This document shows, in pieces, positions 23,826 through 31,747 of a stretch of 64,000 nt of DNA. The translations under genes were made by a program, and so were the position numbers. Positions within the stretch are counted from its first letter, which is position 1, and every line of letters begins with the position of its first letter. This DNA comes from Dethiobacter sp. Lineage in GTDB: Bacteria; Bacillota; Dethiobacteria; Dethiobacterales; Dethiobacteraceae. Under the pieces are notes generated by a model. That model was not told where the DNA came from. It worked only from the letters and a program-made list of their open reading frames with translations, and searched no databases. The stretch covers positions 1 through 64,000 of the forward strand of contig DYEY01000036.1 of assembly GCA_020725465.1 (NCBI GenBank). The letters run 5' to 3'.

Positions 23826-26012
23826 GTGGATCTGCTGGAAGGAGTCCTGGAGAGAGTTACCTATTATAACGACCGCAGCATGTTCATGGTGGCGCGGCTG
23901 CGCCAGGAGGGCGGGGAACTCTGCACCATCACCGGCAACCTGCCTGAACTGAGCGCGGGTGAGAAGCTGCGGCTGAAGGGTGAGTGGTTCCAGCACCCCG
24001 AGTACGGCCGCCAGTTTAGGGTAAAAGCCTGCCAGGTCGTGGTTCCGCAAACTGTTGTTGGCATCAGGAGATTCCTGGCCTCGGGCCTGGTGAAGGGCGT
24101 AGGTCCGGTTACCGCGGAAAAAATCGTGGAACGTTTCGGCGAAAGGGCCCTGGAAGTCATAGAAAAGCAACCTTCCTTGCTGACCCACATCGAGGGGATC
24201 GGTGACAGGAGGGCCGCCATGATTTCCCACAGCTTAAAAGAGCGGCGTGAAGTGATAAATGTGATGACATTTCTGCAGGGTTACGGCGTCAGCCCGGGTT
24301 ACGCCGCCAGGATCTACCGCCGTTACGGTGACGACACTGTGGCCAGGGTCAGGGAGAATCCCTACCGGCTGGCGGAGGACGTCTTTGGCGTGGGTTTCCG
24401 TACCGCCGACAAGATAGCCCTGGAGATGGGGCTGGCCCCTGATTCGCCCCACCGCCTGCGCGCCGCCCTGACTTTTCTGCTTGGGCAGGCGCAGGAAGAG
24501 GGGCACGTCTACCTGCCGCGCCCGGAACTGGTGAGCAGGGCTGTGGAGGCCCTGGGGGGTGAGGATGAAATCAGCGCCGCGCTGGTGGACAGCCAGATTG
24601 GCCTCCTCATTGACGGCGGGCAGCTGGTCGGGGAAGCCATTGGGGACGAAGAGGCTGTTTACCTGCCCGGGCTTTTTTATGCGGAAAAACAGGTGGCGGA
24701 AAAACTGCTGGACTTGGCCGCCGGTACGTTTCCCCCGGCCGCCGGCCGGCCCGCTCCCGGTGATTTGCGGTGCTTTAACCTGTCGGAAGGGCAGCAAAAG
24801 GCGGTGGATATGGCGCTGGAGACTGGCCTGCTGGTCATAACCGGCGGCCCGGGAACCGGCAAAACCACTACCATCAAAACGTTGCTTGATATCTTCCGGC
24901 AGCAGGGGCTGGAGGTACTGCTGGCGGCGCCCACCGGCCGGGCGGCCAAACGGATGACCGAAGCTACGGGCCTGGAGGCCAAAACGCTGCACCGGCTGCT
25001 GGAATACGCTCCGGTGGAGGAGGGCGGTTTTCGTTTCCAGCGTGACGAAACGCGCCCGCTGCGCGCCCATGTGCTGGTGGTGGATGAAGTGTCAATGGTG
25101 GACCTGCCCCTGCTCTGGCATCTGCTGCGGGCGGTTCCCGCCGGGTGCCGCCTGGTCCTGGTGGGCGACGTGGACCAGCTGCCCTCAGTGGGACCGGGCT
25201 GTGTGCTGCGCGACATTATCTGCTCCGGTGCGGTACCGGTGGCCAGGCTCAACCAGGTTTTCCGCCAGGCGGCGGAAAGCGCCATTGTCACCAACGCCCA
25301 CCGCGTCAATTCCGGCCGGATGCCGCAGACCGACGGGGAAGCGGGTGATTTTTACTTTCTGGAGGAAGCTGAACCGGAAAAAATCCTGGATACCATCCTT
25401 GACCTTTGCGCGCGCCGGCTGCCCCGTTTCCGCAACCGCGACGCCACAGACGACATCCAGGTGCTAAGCCCCATGCGGCGCAATCTGCTGGGCGTGGATA
25501 ACCTGAACCTGCGCCTGCAGCAGGAACTGAACCCGCCCTCCCCCGCCAGGCCGGAGCTGAGAAGCGGAGGCGTTGTTTTCCGCCTCGGCGATAAGGTTAT
25601 GCAGATCCGCAACAACTACCAGAAAGAAGTTTTTAACGGCGATATGGGGCGTATCGTCCATATCAGCGGCGAAGACGGGGAAATCCACGTGCGCTATCCC
25701 GATGTGGGCGGCGCCCGTGACGTGGTTTATGACCTTACCGAGCTGGAAGAGCTGGTGCTTTCCTACGCCGTCTCCGTCCATAAAAGCCAGGGCAGCGAAT
25801 ACCCGGTGGTGGTGCTGCCGGTGGTTACCCAGCATTACGTAATGCTGCAGCGCAACCTCCTTTACACCGCCATTACCCGGGCCCGGGAGCTGGTGGTGCT
25901 CATCGGTACCAAAAAAGCGCTGGGCATAACTGTGAGAAACAACAGGGTGGCCCACCGCTACAGCCGCCTGGCCTACCGACTGGCTGGCAACAGGACGGTG
26001 CAGGCAATTTGA
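23826..26012 (+). CDS. recD2: RecD2-type DNA helicase
   Basis: RecD2 is a 5'-3' DNA helicase of the RecD family that works without RecBC. The 728-residue product has an N-terminal OB-like domain, helix-hairpin-helix repeats (residues about 80-200), Walker A GGPGTGKTTT (about 340-349), Walker B VVDEVSMVDLPLL, GDVDQLPSVGPG, and the C-terminal motif VHKSQGSEYPVVVLP with TAITRARELVVLIG. Although the frame is open from TTG 23760 overlapping the serA stop, GGAGGT at 23814-23819 favours GTG 23826, giving MDLLEGVLERVTYY, the usual family start. It is followed by comF. Confidence 0.93.
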   Translation: MDLLEGVLERVTYYNDRSMFMVARLRQEGGELCTITGNLPELSAGEKLRLKGEWFQHPEYGRQFRVKACQVVVPQTVVGIRRFLASGLVKGVGPVTAEKIVERFGERALEVIEKQPSLLTHIEGIGDRRAAMISHSLKERREVINVMTFLQGYGVSPGYAARIYRRYGDDTVARVRENPYRLAEDVFGVGFRTADKIALEMGLAPDSPHRLRAALTFLLGQAQEEGHVYLPRPELVSRAVEALGGEDEISAALVDSQIGLLIDGGQLVGEAIGDEEAVYLPGLFYAEKQVAEKLLDLAAGTFPPAAGRPAPGDLRCFNLSEGQQKAVDMALETGLLVITGGPGTGKTTTIKTLLDIFRQQGLEVLLAAPTGRAAKRMTEATGLEAKTLHRLLEYAPVEEGGFRFQRDETRPLRAHVLVVDEVSMVDLPLLWHLLRAVPAGCRLVLVGDVDQLPSVGPGCVLRDIICSGAVPVARLNQVFRQAAESAIVTNAHRVNSGRMPQTDGEAGDFYFLEEAEPEKILDTILDLCARRLPRFRNRDATDDIQVLSPMRRNLLGVDNLNLRLQQELNPPSPARPELRSGGVVFRLGDKVMQIRNNYQKEVFNGDMGRIVHISGEDGEIHVRYPDVGGARDVVYDLTELEELVLSYAVSVHKSQGSEYPVVVLPVVTQHYVMLQRNLLYTAITRARELVVLIGTKKALGITVRNNRVAHRYSRLAYRLAGNRTVQAI

Positions 26013-26719
26013 GTTTTCTGGTCTCGTTTCTGGAACTCCTCTTCCCGCCGCGCTGCCTCTTCTGCGGGTGCTTCCCCGGGGAAGATCCCCATGGCCTCAG
26101 CACCTGCCAGGCCTGCCTTATGGCACTGTCAGACCGGCCTGCCCGCTGCGGGCGTTGCAGCCGGCCGGTCCCGCCGGTGTACCGGTGCTGCCTGCACTGC
26201 AGCGGGCGGCGGCTTAACTTTGAAGCCGCCTGCGCGGTGGAGTTATTTCAGGGCGGGCTGAAAAAAACGATCCATCATTACAAGTACAGGGGGAAGTCAA
26301 GGCTCTCGGTGCCGCTGGGCAGGTTGATGGCCCGCCGGGTTAAAGAAAGCGGATGGCCGGAATTTTCCGCGGTGGTCCCGGTGCCTCTGCACCCGGCAAA
26401 GGTTAAAGAGCGCGGGTTTGACCAGTCAATGCTGCTGGCCCGCACAGTCAGCGCCGAACTGGGCGTGCCGCTTCGCCCGGTTTTGCAGCGCACGCGGCCC
26501 ACGCCGAGCCAGACCCGGCTGGGCGCCGGCATGCGCTGGCAAAATGTAGAAGGAGCTTTCCGGATATTGCCAAAAGAAGAGGTGGCCGGCAATGTTCTCC
26601 TGGTGGATGACCTCCTTACCACTGGTGCTACCGCTCACCATGCCGCCCAACCGCTGCTGGCGGCCGGCGCCTCCCGGGTATACCTGGCTGTGGCAGCGGT
26701 GGCGCCAGGTGCAAGTTGA
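26009..26719 (+). CDS. comF: ComF family protein
   Basis: ComF proteins are phosphoribosyltransferase-like and, in competent bacteria, act in DNA uptake with helicases. The 236-residue product has four CxxC pairs near the N-terminus (CLFC, CQAC, CGRC, CLHC), a zinc-binding knuckle typical of the family. A central segment IHHYKYRGKSRL follows, then VVPVPLHPAKVKERGFDQS, and the phosphoribosyl loop VLLVDDLLTTGAT (residues about 195-207). The TTG start at 26009 overlaps the recD2 stop, so translation is coupled. No comEA/EC genes are nearby. Confidence 0.9.
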   Translation: MSFLVSFLELLFPPRCLFCGCFPGEDPHGLSTCQACLMALSDRPARCGRCSRPVPPVYRCCLHCSGRRLNFEAACAVELFQGGLKKTIHHYKYRGKSRLSVPLGRLMARRVKESGWPEFSAVVPVPLHPAKVKERGFDQSMLLARTVSAELGVPLRPVLQRTRPTPSQTRLGAGMRWQNVEGAFRILPKEEVAGNVLLVDDLLTTGATAHHAAQPLLAAGASRVYLAVAAVAPGAS

Positions 26720-26800
26720 CATTATGGCCGAACTGTGATAACTTATTCCTGTGTTGTGTGCCAGCTTTGGCATAGTTTTATCTTTCTGGGAGGAATGACA

Positions 26801-26998
26801 TTGTACGGCAAAGTAAAATGGTTCAATCAGGAAAAAGGTTACGGGTTCATTGAAAAAGAGGACGGCGGGGATGTTTTTGTCCACTTTTCCGCTATCCGGG
26901 AGGAAGGGTTCAAAACACTGAGCGAGGGACAGGAAGTTCAGTTTGATATTGTTCAGGGTGAACGCGGACCACAGGCGGCCAATGTGGTAAAACTGTAA
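26801..26998 (+). CDS. Cold shock protein (CspA family)
   Basis: This 65-residue single-stranded nucleic-acid-binding protein has both RNA-binding motifs, KGYGFI and DVFVHF. The ribosome binding site GGGAGG (26788-26793) ends one base before an ATG at 26795, but it is 7 bases before TTG 26801. Initiation at this TTG gives [17 protein letters not shown], the usual length and N-terminus. A possible -35 TTGACA at 26716 lies at the end of comF without a good -10. The leader holds a small GCCAGCTTTGGC hairpin. A perfect terminator follows. Confidence 0.9.
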   Translation: MYGKVKWFNQEKGYGFIEKEDGGDVFVHFSAIREEGFKTLSEGQEVQFDIVQGERGPQAANVVKL

Positions 26999-27024
26999 CA
27001 ATACTGCCTGGACATACTGCCTGC

Positions 27025-27053
27025 AAAATCCCAAAACACAGTTTTGGGATTTT
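27025..27053 (+). terminator. Intrinsic terminator after the cold shock gene
   Basis: A perfect 13-bp stem, AAAATCCCAAAAC (27025-27037) with GTTTTGGGATTTT (27041-27053), and a three-base loop. The symmetry would allow function in both directions. Confidence 0.9.
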
Positions 27054-27151
27054 ACTTGTAACAAAAGATTTGCGGCCAGCTGCGGCGAGGGCAGGATTTT
27101 CCATGGCGGCGGGGGAATAATTATAATAAAGCAAAGAAGGGGTGGACAATC

Positions 27152-27682
27152 ATGAAGCTTTCTGTCAGGGGCAAAAATATTGAGGTTACCGAAGCCCTCA
27201 GGGAGCATGCGCAAAAGCGTGTAGGCAAAATAAACAAGTATTTTGATTTCGGTACGGAGGCACAGGTGTCGCTGGGCGTGGTCCGCGGCTTACATACAGT
27301 GGAAGTGACCGTAATGGTCAACGGCATGATACTGAGGGCTGAGGAAGCCACCAATGACATGTATGCGTCCATAGATATGGTGGTCGACAAGCTGGAAAGA
27401 CAGATTGCCAAGTACAAGACCAGGATTAACCGCAAAGCCCGCCAGACCGGAGGCATCAGGGCCGCAGCCGAACTGCCCAAGGTGGAGGAGGAAGGGGAAC
27501 CGCAGGTGGTGCGGACCAAGCGCTTCCCTGTAAAACCGATGCCGGTGGAAGAGGCCATCCTGCAGATGGATTTGCTTGGTCACGATTTCTTTGTGTTCGC
27601 CAATGCCGATACCGACGAAGTAAACGTGGTTTACCGGCGAAAAGACGGCAATTACGGGTTAATTGAACCCACACTCAAATAA
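27152..27682 (+). CDS. hpf: Ribosome hibernation promoting factor, long form
   Basis: Long-form HPF (RaiA/YvyD family) dimerises ribosomes into inactive 100S particles in stationary phase. The 176-residue product has the N-terminal S30AE domain (KLSVRGKNIEVTEALREHAQKRVGKINKYF, to about residue 95), a charged linker, and the C-terminal dimerisation domain (about 118-176: RFPVKPMPVEEAILQMDLLGHDFFVFAN). AAGAAGGGGTGG precedes ATG 27152. A TATAAT hexamer at 27122-27127 could be a -10, without a good -35. A strong terminator follows the stop. Confidence 0.96.
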   Translation: MKLSVRGKNIEVTEALREHAQKRVGKINKYFDFGTEAQVSLGVVRGLHTVEVTVMVNGMILRAEEATNDMYASIDMVVDKLERQIAKYKTRINRKARQTGGIRAAAELPKVEEEGEPQVVRTKRFPVKPMPVEEAILQMDLLGHDFFVFANADTDEVNVVYRRKDGNYGLIEPTLK

Positions 27683-27692
27683 CCGACATTGC

Positions 27693-27718
27693 AAAAGCCG
27701 GCGAAAGCGCCGGCTTTT
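27693..27718 (+). terminator. Intrinsic terminator after hpf
   Basis: Stem AAAAGCCGGCG (27693-27703) with CGCCGGCTTTT (27708-27718), loop of four. Immediately downstream of hpf and upstream of the next ribosome binding site. Confidence 0.9.
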
Positions 27719-27749
27719 TAAAGTAGCACTGTTTACCGGGAGGAATCAT

Positions 27750-28853
27750 ATGTTGGACGCGGTTATTTTCGAAGGCGGCAAAACTGCCAGCACGGTTGAA
27801 GACATGATGGTAAAGGTCCGCCACGCGGCGCTGGCCGACAACCTGGACAAGCTACTGGCTGTACCGGAGGTAGGCAGGATTTTCCTGGTCACCGACAGGC
27901 CGGAACTGGCCGGCCTGGCTGCTGACCCACGCCTGCGGGTGGAATTAAACCATATCCCTCATTCCCGCTTTCATTTCGGCCGCCAGCTGCTGGACCTGGT
28001 GGAAAGGCACCAGATCCGGCGCCTGCTTTACCTGGGCGGGGCGGCCGTGCCGCTTATATCCGCCGCGGAGCTGGCGGCTGCATGCCGCCAGGTGCCGGAG
28101 GGGGCAAACCGCTTCGTTACCAACAACGTCCAATCAGCCGATATAATTGCCTTCAGTCCGGCCGCGGTGCTGCGGGATTATCCCCTGCCGGCCACCGACA
28201 ACGAGCTGGCCATGCTGCTGCGCTACCAGGCCCGCCTGGAGCAGGTGCTGATGCCCGCCACACTGGGTACCCAGTTTGATATCGATACCCCGGCCGACCT
28301 CCTGGTTTTGGCCGCCTCCCCTTTTGGCGGCCCGCGGTTGCGCTGCGCCCTCGACTCCCTGCAGCTTGACCTTTCGGCGGTGGAAAAGTTTAAGCAGATT
28401 TTGCGCGGAGACTACCTGGAAGTAGCCCTGATCGGCCGGGTGGGCGCGCCGGCCATCGCCCGCCTCAACAGTCATTTTAAAATCCGTCTCAGGGTTTTTT
28501 CCGAGGAGCGGGGCATGAAGGCGCTGGGCAGGCTGGAGAGCGGGCAGGTGGTTTCCCTGCTTGGCTACTGGCTGGAAGAGGTCGGACCGGAGAAATTTTT
28601 TCATTACCTGGCCAAAACGGTTCAGGGCGCACTGATAGACAACCGTGTCATCTTTGCCCATATGAAGAAAGACCTGAGTGACGCCGACCGCTTCTGGTCC
28701 GACCTGGGCCGCGCTGACCTGGTAAGTGATCCCTGGGCCAGGGAATTCACCCTGGCCGCTACCGGCTCGGGCCTGCCGGTACTGATGGGCGGGCATTCAC
28801 TGGTGACCGGCTGTATCTATGCCTTCACCCAGGAACTGGGCTGCCTTCTGTAA
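27750..28853 (+). CDS. Nucleotidyltransferase-like protein, function unknown
   Basis: This 367-residue protein has a layout like small-molecule nucleotidyltransferases: strands and helices (MLDAVIFEGG; IFLVTDRPELAGLA; LLYLGGAAVPLI) and the segment TQFDIDTPADLLVLA near residue 180, resembling the DIDTPED motif of CofC/MobA-type enzymes. The N-terminal nucleotide-binding GG(x)xSxR loop is not recognisable, so this may be a diverged or inactive member. A second half of about 180 residues (SLLGYWLEEVGPEKFFHYLAKTVQ; GGHSLVTGCIYAFTQELG) is unlike that family. GGGAGGA places the start at ATG 27750. It is flanked by the hpf terminator and a gap. Confidence 0.5.
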   Translation: MLDAVIFEGGKTASTVEDMMVKVRHAALADNLDKLLAVPEVGRIFLVTDRPELAGLAADPRLRVELNHIPHSRFHFGRQLLDLVERHQIRRLLYLGGAAVPLISAAELAAACRQVPEGANRFVTNNVQSADIIAFSPAAVLRDYPLPATDNELAMLLRYQARLEQVLMPATLGTQFDIDTPADLLVLAASPFGGPRLRCALDSLQLDLSAVEKFKQILRGDYLEVALIGRVGAPAIARLNSHFKIRLRVFSEERGMKALGRLESGQVVSLLGYWLEEVGPEKFFHYLAKTVQGALIDNRVIFAHMKKDLSDADRFWSDLGRADLVSDPWAREFTLAATGSGLPVLMGGHSLVTGCIYAFTQELGCLL

Positions 28854-28991
28854 GGTTTTTGGCCAAAGAAGAAGGAATTTCGCGCCATGGGTCGAATAAT
28901 GCAGTGACAGTATTGAAATTTTTGGGAAATGTGCCTGCAAAATGCTTTCGGGGGAGCATCAGGCGAAAAAACAAGAACGGAGGGATAGGCC

Positions 28992-29633
28992 TTGGCTGAT
29001 GCTCCCAAAGAGATCAGGCTGGAGGACTGCGAAAGTCTTATCAGACAAATTCGCGATGTCATCTCTGTCAATATCGTCCCCGGAGAAAGCAGGCAAATAG
29101 AAGAAATCCATGTCCTGGCCGACGACGTGCGCAGTGCCAAACAGATAGTGCGGGACATTGAGACTCTTTTCCGCGTGGAGTACGGGCTGGACCTGGACCA
29201 CAAAAAAGTTTCGGTGGTGCAGCTTAAGAAAGAACAAAAGCTGCCCCAGGAAAAGCGCCTGAAATTCTCCTCCATCCAGGTTGCGCTGCAGGGGAACCGG
29301 ATGGAAGCGGTGGTGGAGCTGGCTTCAGCCAAAAAAAGCTGCCAGGGCAAACTCAGCGGAGCCGGCTCGCGGGCCAACCGCCTGCGCCTGGTGGCGGAGG
29401 CTACCTTGCAGGCGGCGGGCGGCTTCCTTGACAATGGCACCTGCCTCCTCCTGGAAGAAGTAAACCTGTTTACCCTTGGCAGCAGGCAGGTGGTCTGCGT
29501 GGCTCTCACTTATATCAAAGGGTCGCAGGAGGAATCACTGGTCGGCATCGCCCTGGTCAGGCAGGACGAAAAAGAGGCGGTGGTAAGGGCGGTGCTTTCC
29601 GCGCTTAACCGCAGGGTAACCACCGATATCTGA
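28992..29633 (+). CDS. Conserved two-domain protein of unknown function
   Basis: I do not recognise a named family. The 213-residue product begins with an alpha/beta domain (residues 1-80: IRQIRDVISVNIVPGESRQIEEIHVLADD, then QIVRDIETLFRVEYGLDLDHKKVSVVQL). The second alpha/beta domain (about 90-213) contains alternating hydrophobic strands, ANRLRLVAEATLQAAG and VRAVLSALNRR. No signal peptide or membrane segment is present. GGAGGG (28979-28984) is 7 bases before TTG 28992. It precedes the inverted-repeat element and the HD-GYP gene. The first domain resembles small regulatory alpha/beta folds, but that is only an impression. Confidence 0.6.
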   Translation: MADAPKEIRLEDCESLIRQIRDVISVNIVPGESRQIEEIHVLADDVRSAKQIVRDIETLFRVEYGLDLDHKKVSVVQLKKEQKLPQEKRLKFSSIQVALQGNRMEAVVELASAKKSCQGKLSGAGSRANRLRLVAEATLQAAGGFLDNGTCLLLEEVNLFTLGSRQVVCVALTYIKGSQEESLVGIALVRQDEKEAVVRAVLSALNRRVTTDI

Positions 29634-29638
29634 CAGCA

Positions 29639-29831
29639 AAAAAGGACCGACAATTTTGTCCCCAGCGGAGCGGTTATCCCGCCGCCAAATAGCGGAGACG
29701 GCGGAGAAAACCGTAGAGGGGGATAACTTAAATGGCGAAGCTCATCCGTGTATTGCTGGCGCTGAGCGCTCTGCTCCTTGCCGGTGGCGCCGATTTCAGG
29801 TGGTAATTTTAAATAATTGTCGGTCCTTTTT
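29639..29831 (+). repeat. Element bounded by perfect 17-bp inverted repeats
   Basis: The left end AAAAAGGACCGACAATT (29639-29655) is the exact reverse complement of the right end AATTGTCGGTCCTTTTT (29815-29831). Between them are a hairpin-forming segment (GTTATCCC 29673-29680 with GGGATAAC 29720-29727; CCGCCG 29679-29684 with CGGCGG 29699-29704) and a 24-codon hydrophobic ORF (29732-29806). As RNA, the two ends would close a long-range stem ending in a U run, like a terminator with a 159-base loop. As DNA it could be a miniature mobile element. Confidence 0.75.
29732..29806 (+). CDS. Tiny hydrophobic peptide, 24 residues
   Basis: The ORF reads MAKLIRVLLALSALLLAGG and ends in a charged/aromatic ADFRW. 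It has a basic N-terminus and one hydrophobic helix long enough to enter a membrane. A purine-rich GAGGGGG (29716-29722) is about 9 bases before the ATG, and this site lies in one arm of a predicted stem with 29673-29680. It sits inside the 17-bp inverted repeats. It may be a type I toxin-like peptide, a leader peptide controlling the HD-GYP gene, or a chance ORF. No known family is recognised. Confidence 0.4.
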   Translation: MAKLIRVLLALSALLLAGGADFRW

Positions 29832-29850
29832 ATAAAGCGGAGGCGGACTC

Positions 29851-31104
29851 ATGTCTTTCCGAGACGAAAACAGGGGAACGCAAATATTTATTGTTTTGGT
29901 GGTTTTGGCCGCCTTTATTTTTCTGTTCCTGAATATGCCCGGCCGGGAAGTCCTGGGCTGGCCGCTCCTTTTCTTTATTGTTTTGAATATCATCATAGAC
30001 AACCTGGCCGTGCCCATGCCGCGGGGTCAGACCAGCGTTTCCGTGGCCTTTGCCATCAGCCTGGCTCTGATTATGCTGATGGGCCCGGCGGCGGCGGCTT
30101 GGGCAAAGATGAGTGCAATTATACATATCAGAGACTTTAAACACTATAAATCGAGACTTCACCGGCTTGTATTTAATGCCGCCCAGCTGACGCTAGCCGC
30201 CGGGGTAGCGGGCTACGTCTATCTTTGGGCTGGTGGCACCCTGGGCCAGGTGCGCCTGCCGGGAGATTTAATCCCGATTGCATTTAGCGTTTTAACTTAT
30301 TTTTTAATAAATTCCACACTTATTATGATAGTAATGTGCCTATCTCAAAAATTATCGATTTTTGGCGTCTGGCTTACCAACTTCCGTTGGGCTGCTGCTA
30401 ACTACCTGGCGGTGGCTCCCCTTGGCATCCTCATCGCCGTGGTTTATGTCAACATGGGGATACCCGGTGTGCTGCTGCTCATCATCCCCCTGATGCTGGC
30501 GCGGCACACCTTCATCATGTACATGGACATGCGCAACCAGTACCTCAGCACCATCAGGGCCCTGACCAAGGCCATCGATGCCAAGGACCACTACACCCAC
30601 GGCCATTCCGAGCGGGTGGCGCGCTATGTGGTCCTGATTGCACAGGAGATGAAGCTGCCCGAGGATTTTGTGGAGAAGCTGGAATACCTGGCGCTGATGC
30701 ACGACATCGGGAAAATAGGCATCCCGGAGAACATCCTGAACAAGCCGACCCGGCTTTCCGACGAGGAGTTTGATATTATCCGGAGCCACGCCGCGGTGGG
30801 CGCGGACATTATCAGCAACATCAAGTTCATAGGCGAGTATGCCGATATAGTGCGCCATCACCACGAGCGCATCGACGGCCGGGGCTACCCGGACGGACTG
30901 CAAGGGGACGAGATGTCCCTGGGAGCCAAAATAGTGGGAGTGGCTGACGCCTTTGACGCCATGACCTCGGAGCGGGTGTACCGTACACCCATGAGCAAGC
31001 AGGACGCCGTGGACGAACTGCAGCGCTGTGCCGACCTGCAGTTCTGTGGCAGGGTGGTCAGCGCTTTTGTCAGGGTTTTGCGGCGGAAGGGAGAGATAGC
31101 ATAA
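29851..31104 (+). CDS. Membrane-bound HD-GYP domain phosphohydrolase
   Basis: The HD-GYP domain generally hydrolyses cyclic dinucleotides such as c-di-GMP. The 417-residue product has an N-terminal membrane region of about six or seven hydrophobic segments (to residue 225), then the HD-GYP domain (about 232-400) with HGHSERVARY, HDIGKIGIPENIL, HHHERIDGRGYPDGL and DAFDAMTSERVYR. All metal ligands and the GYP motif are intact. GGAGGCGG precedes ATG 29851, just after the inverted-repeat element. It is coupled to the next gene by a TAATG overlap. The PilZ protein at 3578 could respond to the same messenger. Confidence 0.9.
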   Translation: MSFRDENRGTQIFIVLVVLAAFIFLFLNMPGREVLGWPLLFFIVLNIIIDNLAVPMPRGQTSVSVAFAISLALIMLMGPAAAAWAKMSAIIHIRDFKHYKSRLHRLVFNAAQLTLAAGVAGYVYLWAGGTLGQVRLPGDLIPIAFSVLTYFLINSTLIMIVMCLSQKLSIFGVWLTNFRWAAANYLAVAPLGILIAVVYVNMGIPGVLLLIIPLMLARHTFIMYMDMRNQYLSTIRALTKAIDAKDHYTHGHSERVARYVVLIAQEMKLPEDFVEKLEYLALMHDIGKIGIPENILNKPTRLSDEEFDIIRSHAAVGADIISNIKFIGEYADIVRHHHERIDGRGYPDGLQGDEMSLGAKIVGVADAFDAMTSERVYRTPMSKQDAVDELQRCADLQFCGRVVSAFVRVLRRKGEIA

Positions 31105-31649
31105 TGATTGTGACCGGAATTGTCCTGGCGGCGGCGGTGGGGTTACTGCGCGGCGGCAGCCTGAAGAGGCTTGAAGAGTTGGGCCTGAAGGCCTTTCCCC
31201 TGGTCTGGGCGGCCATCATCCTCAGGGTTGCCGCGGGCGCCCTTTCCCAGCGGGGGGTGGCCCCCGCTTCCTGGTTGCAGGTTGCCGCTTATGTGCTGTT
31301 AATTTATATGGTGCTGGCCAACCACCGGCAGCCGGGCATGAAAACCTTCGGTTTCGGCAGCTTCCTCAATTTCCTGGTGATAACGGCCAACGGCGGGAAA
31401 ATGCCTGTTTCGGCCGCTGCCATTGCCCGGGCTGGCTTGTCGGCGCAACCGTCCGGCACTCACACCCTGCTGGCTGAAGGGACCCTGCTCCCGTTTCTGG
31501 CGGACATTATACCGGTGCCTTTATACCTGCCCCTGCGCAGTGTTGTCAGCATCGGCGACATTTTTATCGTCCTTGGTATCTTTGCTTTTATCCAGTATCG
31601 CATGCTCGCTCCGGCCAAGCCGGCGGCACTTGTACCGGAAAAAGATTAG
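31104..31649 (+). CDS. DUF5317 membrane protein
   Basis: This 181-residue protein has about five hydrophobic segments and the DUF5317 features: LLRGGSLKRLEEL near the N-terminus and FLVITANGGKMPVSAAAIARAG (residues about 90-111). Its function is unknown. In other Firmicutes such proteins also occur next to HD-GYP genes. The ATG overlaps the HD-GYP stop as TAATG, so the two are translated together, which suggests a functional pair. A terminator hairpin follows at 31696. Confidence 0.8.
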   Translation: MIVTGIVLAAAVGLLRGGSLKRLEELGLKAFPLVWAAIILRVAAGALSQRGVAPASWLQVAAYVLLIYMVLANHRQPGMKTFGFGSFLNFLVITANGGKMPVSAAAIARAGLSAQPSGTHTLLAEGTLLPFLADIIPVPLYLPLRSVVSIGDIFIVLGIFAFIQYRMLAPAKPAALVPEKD

Positions 31650-31695
31650 TGGTAAAATAAATTTGTCCTGTGGCATAACAAGGTTATGGAAACGC

Positions 31696-31717
31696 GGGAA
31701 CCTGAGGGTTCCCTTTT
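31696..31717 (+). terminator. Intrinsic terminator before secA
   Basis: Stem GGGAACC (31696-31702) with GGTTCCC (31707-31713) followed by TTTT. It ends the HD-GYP/DUF5317 unit and lies 30 bases before secA. Confidence 0.75.
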
Positions 31718-31747
31718 GCACATTAAGGCTGACAGGGGGCTTTGCCG

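Noticed and set aside
27001-27024. Short direct repeat (ATACTGCCTG twice) after the cold shock gene
   Set aside because: Only two copies of about 10 bases in a short gap; likely chance or slippage, no further copies seen nearby.
29639-29850. A cyclic-di-GMP riboswitch upstream of the HD-GYP gene
   Set aside because: Tempting because of the gene downstream, but the hallmark class I segments (GCAAA and ACGCAAAGCC type) and class II segments are absent.
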